NCBI RefSeq assembly: GCF_900106675.1
Contig: NZ_FNOB01000001.1
Location: 292,136-356,135, forward strand
Direction of reading: 5' to 3'
From: Allgaiera indica
GTDB lineage: Bacteria; Pseudomonadota; Alphaproteobacteria; Rhodobacterales; Rhodobacteraceae
Length of the DNA: 64,000 nt
How positions within the stretch are numbered: the stretch's first letter is position 1; each line of letters begins with the position of its first letter. The position numbers and the translations under genes were made by a program. Shown in pieces: positions 60,008 through 64,000 of the stretch. The notes below the pieces were generated by a model, which saw only the letters and a program-made list of their open reading frames with translations, searched no databases and was not told the origin of the DNA.

Positions 60008-61189
60008 ATGGCCAAACCGTTGACCGAAGAAACCCTTGCGATCATCGAGGCGACAGCGCCGGCCGTGGCCGCGCATGTCGACCAGATCGTGCCCTGCATG
60101 TACCGCCGCCTGCTGGCCGATCCAGAGATCCGCGCGCTCTTCAACATGTCGCATCAGCATGGGAATTCGCCCCAGCACAAGGCATTGGCGGGCGCATTGG
60201 TGGCCTACGCCAGCCATATCCGCGACCCCGGCGTCCTGGCCGAGGCGCTGGAACGGATCGCCCAGAAACATGCGGGCCTGCAGATCCTGCCGGAACATTA
60301 CCCCCATGTCGGCACCGCCCTTCTAGGCGCCGTGTCAGAGGTGCTGGCCGAGGCCGCGACCCCCAAGGTCCTGGCCGCCTGGGGCGAAGCCTACTGGTTC
60401 CTGGCCGACACGCTGATCGCCCGCGAGGAACAAATCTATGCCGGGTCAGAGGCCCAGATCGGCGGCTGGCGCGGCTGGCGCCGTTTCCTGGTCACCGAGA
60501 AGACCCCGGAAACGCCGGAAATCATGTCCTTCACCCTGCGCCCCGTCGATGGCGGCCCGGTCCTGCGCCATCGCCCCGGCCAGTATCTGAGCTTTCGCTT
60601 CAGCCCGGCCCCGGACGAGGAATACCGGCGCAACTACTCCATCTCCTCGGCGCCGGACGGGGAAAGCTACCGCATCACCGTCAAGCGCGAACGTGGCGGG
60701 CGGATATCGAACTGGCTGCATGACGCGGTCGGGATCGGCGATGCCTTCGACGTGGCCGCCCCGGCGGGCGAGTTCTTCCTTGATCCCGCCGGCAAGCGCG
60801 AGGTCGTGCTGCTGTCGGGCGGCGTGGGGGTGACGCCGATGATCTCGATGCTGGAAAGCTTCGGCGGCGGCGATCTGCGGATCGTCCATGTCCATGCGGC
60901 CCGCGACGGCGACCATCACGCCCTGTCCGAGACCCCGCGCGCCAAGGCACAGGAAAGCCATGTCTTCTACGAGACCCCGAGCGAGGACGACCTGGCGCGC
61001 GGCATCCGTGCCGGCCGGATCGATCCGCATTGGCTGGCGCAGATCAGCGACCCGACGCAGGCGGATTACTTCGTCTGCGGCCCGGTCGGCTTCATGCAGG
61101 AGATGGTGCGCGGCCTGAAGGCCGCCAATGTGCCCGACGCGCGCATCCATCACGAATTCTTCGGTCCCGCGGCGGCGCAGATCGGATAA
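60008..61189 (+). CDS. hmp: flavohaemoglobin, nitric oxide dioxygenase
   Basis: A 393-residue enzyme that turns NO and O2 into nitrate using NAD(P)H. The globin domain (about 1-137) has B10 Tyr32 and proximal His88 (IAQKHAGLQI). The FAD domain shows RNYSISSAPDGESYRITVKRE, and the NAD domain shows LLSGGVGVTPMISML and DYFVCGPVGFM. AGGAG lies before the ATG. Divergent nsrR and A/T-rich candidate boxes indicate NO-induced expression. Confidence 0.94.
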   Translation: MAKPLTEETLAIIEATAPAVAAHVDQIVPCMYRRLLADPEIRALFNMSHQHGNSPQHKALAGALVAYASHIRDPGVLAEALERIAQKHAGLQILPEHYPHVGTALLGAVSEVLAEAATPKVLAAWGEAYWFLADTLIAREEQIYAGSEAQIGGWRGWRRFLVTEKTPETPEIMSFTLRPVDGGPVLRHRPGQYLSFRFSPAPDEEYRRNYSISSAPDGESYRITVKRERGGRISNWLHDAVGIGDAFDVAAPAGEFFLDPAGKREVVLLSGGVGVTPMISMLESFGGGDLRIVHVHAARDGDHHALSETPRAKAQESHVFYETPSEDDLARGIRAGRIDPHWLAQISDPTQADYFVCGPVGFMQEMVRGLKAANVPDARIHHEFFGPAAAQIG

Positions 61190-61212
61190 GAAGGCGCCCC
61201 GGCGTCGATCGC

Positions 61213-61251
61213 CGCGGCCGCCGGGGCACCCCGCCCCGGGCCGGCCGCGGC
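61213..61251 (+). terminator. GC-rich hairpin downstream of hmp
   Basis: CCGCGGCC (61213-61220) pairs with GGCCGCGG (61244-61251), with further pairing inside. It lies 24 bases past hmp; no T tract follows. Confidence 0.45.
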
Positions 61252-61294
61252 ACCCTCGTGAGGCAAGGTTGGGCCCCGGCGCCCCGTGCCGCGC

Positions 61295-61323
61295 TTGACC
61301 CGGGGTTGCCGGCCCCCTAAATA
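61295..61323 (+). promoter_or_regulatory. sigma-70-type promoter of panBC
   Basis: TTGACC and TAAATA are separated by exactly 17 bases, about 200 bases upstream of panB, in an otherwise gene-free stretch (61190-61523). Confidence 0.6.
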
Positions 61324-61523
61324 CGCCCTCACCGGCCAATGGCCCGGCCCGGCGCGCCACGCGGCGCCCCAGGGCGGTGGACTCGCCCGGCCGTCAACCG
61401 GGTCTTGCCTTGGCCCGATCAGAGAGCGCCGCGCGCCGATCACGACGATCCTTCCCCCAACCCACGAAACCACCGCAGTCGCACTGCGCCGCCCCGGGGG
61501 AAAAGCGACAGAAGAGGACCGAT

Positions 61524-62351
61524 ATGAGCCACTCCGCCCCCCGCAAGGCCCTGAGCGCCTCTGGCATCCGCGCGCGCAAGGGCGGCGAGCCCCTGGTCTG
61601 CCTGACCGCCTACACCACCCCGATCGCGCAGATCGCCGATGCGGAATGCGATGTGGTGCTTGTGGGCGACAGCGTGGGCATGGTGCTGCATGGCCTGCCT
61701 TCCACGCTGCAGGTGACGCTCGACATGATGATATTGCACGGCAAGGCGGTGGCGCGCGGGGTGCGGCGGGCCTTGATGGTCGTCGACATGCCATTTGGCA
61801 GCTATGAGGCATCCCCCGATCAGGCGCTGCGCAATGCGGCGCGGGTAATGGCCGAAACCGGCGCCGGCGCGGTGAAGCTGGAGGGCGGGCGCCACATGGC
61901 GGCGACGATCCGCTTCCTGGTCGATCGCGGCATTCCGGTGATGGCCCATATCGGCCTGACGCCGCAATCGGTGAACGCGCTGGGCGGCTACGGCGTGCAG
62001 GGCAAGGGCGCGGATGCCGCGCGCATCCGCGACGACGCCCGCGCCGTGGCAGAGGCCGGCGCCTTCTCGGTGGTGATCGAGAAGGTGCCTGCCGCGCTGG
62101 CCGACACGATCACCGCCGAACTCGCCATTCCCACGATCGGCATCGGCGCCTCGGCAGGCTGCGACGGCCAGATCCTGGTGATCGACGACATGCTGGGCCT
62201 CTTCGACGCGTTCAAGCCGAAATTCGTCAAGCGCTACGCCCATCTGGCCGCCGACGTGGGCGCCGCCGTGCACAGCTATGCGCAAGAGGTCCGCGCCCGA
62301 ACCTTCCCGGCGCCCGAACATGTGTTCACTGACGACGGGGCCGCATCGTGA
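61524..62351 (+). CDS. panB: 3-methyl-2-oxobutanoate hydroxymethyltransferase
   Basis: A 275-residue enzyme that makes ketopantoate from 2-oxoisovalerate, the first step to pantothenate. [30 protein letters not shown] with the Mg-binding Asp, [19 protein letters not shown] and [15 protein letters not shown] are diagnostic. GAAGAGGA precedes the ATG at 61524. It overlaps panC by four bases (GTGA), so the two are coupled. Upstream frame to 61377 is rejected. Confidence 0.96.
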   Translation: MSHSAPRKALSASGIRARKGGEPLVCLTAYTTPIAQIADAECDVVLVGDSVGMVLHGLPSTLQVTLDMMILHGKAVARGVRRALMVVDMPFGSYEASPDQALRNAARVMAETGAGAVKLEGGRHMAATIRFLVDRGIPVMAHIGLTPQSVNALGGYGVQGKGADAARIRDDARAVAEAGAFSVVIEKVPAALADTITAELAIPTIGIGASAGCDGQILVIDDMLGLFDAFKPKFVKRYAHLAADVGAAVHSYAQEVRARTFPAPEHVFTDDGAAS

Positions 62352-63205
62352 AACTGATCCGCCGCAAATCCGATCTGCGCGCGATGACCGAAGCCTGGCG
62401 CCGCGCGGGTCAGACCATCGCCGTCGTACCCACGATGGGCGCGCTGCACGCGGGCCATCTAAGCCTGGTCGAAGCGGCAGGCGCCCGCGCCGACCACGTG
62501 ATCGTGACGATCTTCGTCAACCCGCGCCAGTTCAACAGCCCCGAGGATCTGGCGAAGTACCCCCGCACCGAGGACAGCGATGCGCGCAAGCTTGCCCCCT
62601 ACGGGATCGACCTGCTCTATGTCCCGGCCCCGGAAGAGATCTATCCCGAAGGCTTCGCCACCACCGTTTCGGTGACCGGCGTATCCGAGGGCCTTTGCGG
62701 CGGCGCGCGGCCGGGCCATTTCGACGGGGTTGCGACCGTGGTGACCAAGCTGCTGCTGCAAACCGACGCGGATTTCGCCTTCTTCGGCGAAAAGGATTAC
62801 CAACAGCTTCAGGTGGTGCGCCGCCTGGCGTGCGATCTGGACCTCAAGACCCGGATCGTCGGCTGTCCCACGGTGCGCGAAACCGACGGGCTGGCGATGT
62901 CGTCGCGCAATGCGCGCCTCGAGGCCGCGGCCCGCGCGCGGGCCCGGATCCTGCCACGAACCCTGGAGGCCACGATCGACGCGATCACCCGCGGCACCCC
63001 CGTCCCCCAGGCGCTGGACGCCGCGCGCGCAGCCCTGCAAGAGGCACAAGTCGAGGCCATAGACTATCTGGAACTGCGCAGCGACCCCGACCTGCGGCCC
63101 CTGGACCGCGCCGACGAACCCGCGCGCCTGTTCGTCGCGGCCTGGCTGGATGGCGTGCGCCTGATCGACAACATGGCACTTGCACCGCACCCCCCGGAGA
63201 CCTGA
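62348..63205 (+). CDS. panC: pantothenate synthetase
   Basis: A 285-residue ATP-dependent ligase joining pantoate and beta-alanine. The nucleotidyltransferase motifs are [48 protein letters not shown] and [14 protein letters not shown] start is fixed by the GTGA overlap with panB. The C-terminal dimer domain is complete. panD is not nearby, so beta-alanine comes from elsewhere. Confidence 0.96.
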   Translation: MKLIRRKSDLRAMTEAWRRAGQTIAVVPTMGALHAGHLSLVEAAGARADHVIVTIFVNPRQFNSPEDLAKYPRTEDSDARKLAPYGIDLLYVPAPEEIYPEGFATTVSVTGVSEGLCGGARPGHFDGVATVVTKLLLQTDADFAFFGEKDYQQLQVVRRLACDLDLKTRIVGCPTVRETDGLAMSSRNARLEAAARARARILPRTLEATIDAITRGTPVPQALDAARAALQEAQVEAIDYLELRSDPDLRPLDRADEPARLFVAAWLDGVRLIDNMALAPHPPET

Positions 63206-63285
63206 GACAAAGGCCCAGGCGCGCGGGCTTTGCACGGGCGCCGGCCAGATCGTCGCGGTCGCCCATCGACCGCCCCGCGCCTTCG

Positions 63286-63665
63286 TCAGCCACAGCGCGC
63301 GGCAAGGCGGTCGAGGAAATCCTTTACCGCCAGGCGGTGCTCGGGCGCTTCGAAATGGTGCATGATCCCGTCAGGCGACATCTTCATCAGGTCGAACCGA
63401 AGGAACGGGTCCTCGGAAAACCTCTGACTGACCGTCGCCAGCACCTGCCTGAGCTGCCCCAGCATGTCGCCGCCGCGGTGCGATGCGTGCAACTTCGCTA
63501 TCGGCTTGCCGATCAGTTCGTCGCGCGACACGAGCCAGTCGATCGCATTCTTCAATCCGCCGGGAATTGCCCTTACATATTCAGGGCTTGAGGCGCTCAC
63601 CCCGTCGCAATCCCTGACCATGCCCGCGAAATTTCGGACAGCTTCGGGCAGCGGCTCAACCTCTA
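63286..63665 (-). pseudogene. NADPH-dependent FMN reductase, N-terminus cut by IS insertion
   Basis: The frame reads LEVEPLPEAVRNFAGMVRDCDG, then ASSPEYVRAIPGGLKNAIDWL, the middle and end of flavodoxin-like FMN/azo reductases. The N-terminal phosphate-binding part of about 50 residues (GSxR motif) is missing. The reading frame is broken exactly where an IS5-family left end begins, after CTAG at 63662-63665. The other half should lie past the element, beyond this window. An internal ATG at 63621 would give only 111 residues. Confidence 0.8.
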
Positions 63666-64000
63666 GGGTCAGGATGCATTGATTTCCGGCATACCGCGTG
63701 ATTCACGGCTCCGAGAAAGGAGCGGTGAACATGTCTGATCCTTTCTGGCTGACTGAGTGCGGCGGATAAGAAAACAGTCTGGGGGACTGTTTCCCACCCA
63801 ACCAGATGGCCCGTCTGAAGCCCTACTTTCCGAAGTCGCATGGTCAGCCTCGGGTCGATGACAAGCGGGTTTTGAGCGGGATTATCTTCATCAACCGCAA
63901 TGGGTTAAGGTGGCGCGATGCGCCTGAAGCCTATGGCCCACACAAGTCGCTTTACAGCCGCTGGAAGCGCTGGAGCGAGAAAGGTATCTTCGCGCGGATG
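63666..64000 (+). mobile_element. IS5-family (IS427-like) insertion sequence, left part
   Basis: The element begins at about 63666 after CTAG, the YTAR-type target of this group, and runs off the window end. An upstream leader of about 65 bases contains a hairpin (63704-63727, GCTCC/GGAGC core) that covers the AAGGAG ribosome site, a known way to limit transposase production. The transposase frame follows. The right end is not in the window, so length and target duplication cannot be checked. Confidence 0.8.
63731..64000 (+). pseudogene. IS5-family transposase, interrupted near its start and cut by window end
   Basis: The start MSDPFWLTE is followed by 15 codons not seen in relatives, including a TAA at 63767-63769. 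The same frame then resumes QMARLKPYFPKSHGQPRVDD and INRNGLRWRDAPEAYGPHKSLY, the normal DDE transposase N-terminus. The extra 45 bases keep frame and contain the perfect inverted repeat AAACAGTC/GACTGTTT. Translation from 63731 would stop after 12 residues; ATG 63806 could restart. Confidence 0.78.

Noticed and set aside
1..64000. CRISPR arrays, tRNA or rRNA genes
   Set aside because: No regularly spaced repeats, tRNA cloverleaf or rRNA signature was noticed by eye; a covariance-model scan was not possible.

Overview
The window is GC-rich (about two-thirds G+C in genes) and reads as an alphaproteobacterial chromosome or large replicon of the Rhodobacterales type (Paracoccus/Rhodovulum-like). 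This rests on the VPLPA-CTERM/exosortase D protein-sorting genes, which are typical of that order, on the gene content, and on NsrR-Hmp and IS5-family neighbours. I saw no tRNA, rRNA or CRISPR array.

Region 1 (about 1-40.7 kb) is one large envelope and exopolysaccharide locus. It holds glycosyltransferases (132-1028, 1048-2298, 4059-5027, 6731-7798, 9928-10731), a sulfotransferase, a DUF535 protein, a Wzy-like polymerase, an ABC exporter that may replace a Wzx flippase, an ExoY-type initiating sugar transferase, and an export apparatus (OPX protein, outer-membrane barrel, Wzz-like co-polymerase, BY-kinase, ExeA-like ATPase). A PrsT-like TPR lipoprotein, an MBOAT/SGNH O-acylation pair and a rhomboid protease are also present. 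The sorting enzyme XrtD (33073-34671) sits among three VPLPA-CTERM substrates (16235-17026, 24784-25386, 40114-40734). A complete type I secretion system (ABC, HlyD, TolC) lies beside a 1204-residue RTX protein. The glycosidase-like N-terminal part of that protein is a paralogue of a separate signal-peptide protein at 11002-13086. Together these genes suggest synthesis, sulfation/acylation, export and remodelling of a surface polysaccharide with anchored and secreted proteins.

Region 2 (41.1-43.7 kb) is an amino-acid module: ornithine cyclodeaminase and arginase, with a divergent Lrp/AsnC regulator.

Region 3 (43.9-58.6 kb) is a metal-stress island. It has a copper operon (copA-copB-copC-copD with small Cys/His-rich proteins and a cytochrome c), a CueO-like multicopper oxidase followed by a 30-residue membrane peptide, and a CsoR/RcnR-family repressor with an MFS exporter carrying a His-rich tail. 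A DoxD-like membrane protein, an ECF sigma/anti-sigma pair, and a decayed Zn/Cd P-type ATPase beside an intact MerR-family regulator complete it.

Region 4 (58.6-64 kb) holds a methyltransferase, nsrR with divergent hmp (nitric-oxide detoxification), panB-panC (pantothenate synthesis), and an FMN reductase gene cut by an IS5-family element that runs off the window end. The most notable new signals are a conserved promoter element shared by two VPLPA-CTERM genes, a duplicated unnamed domain in the RTX protein, and the paralogous glycosidase pair exported by two different routes.
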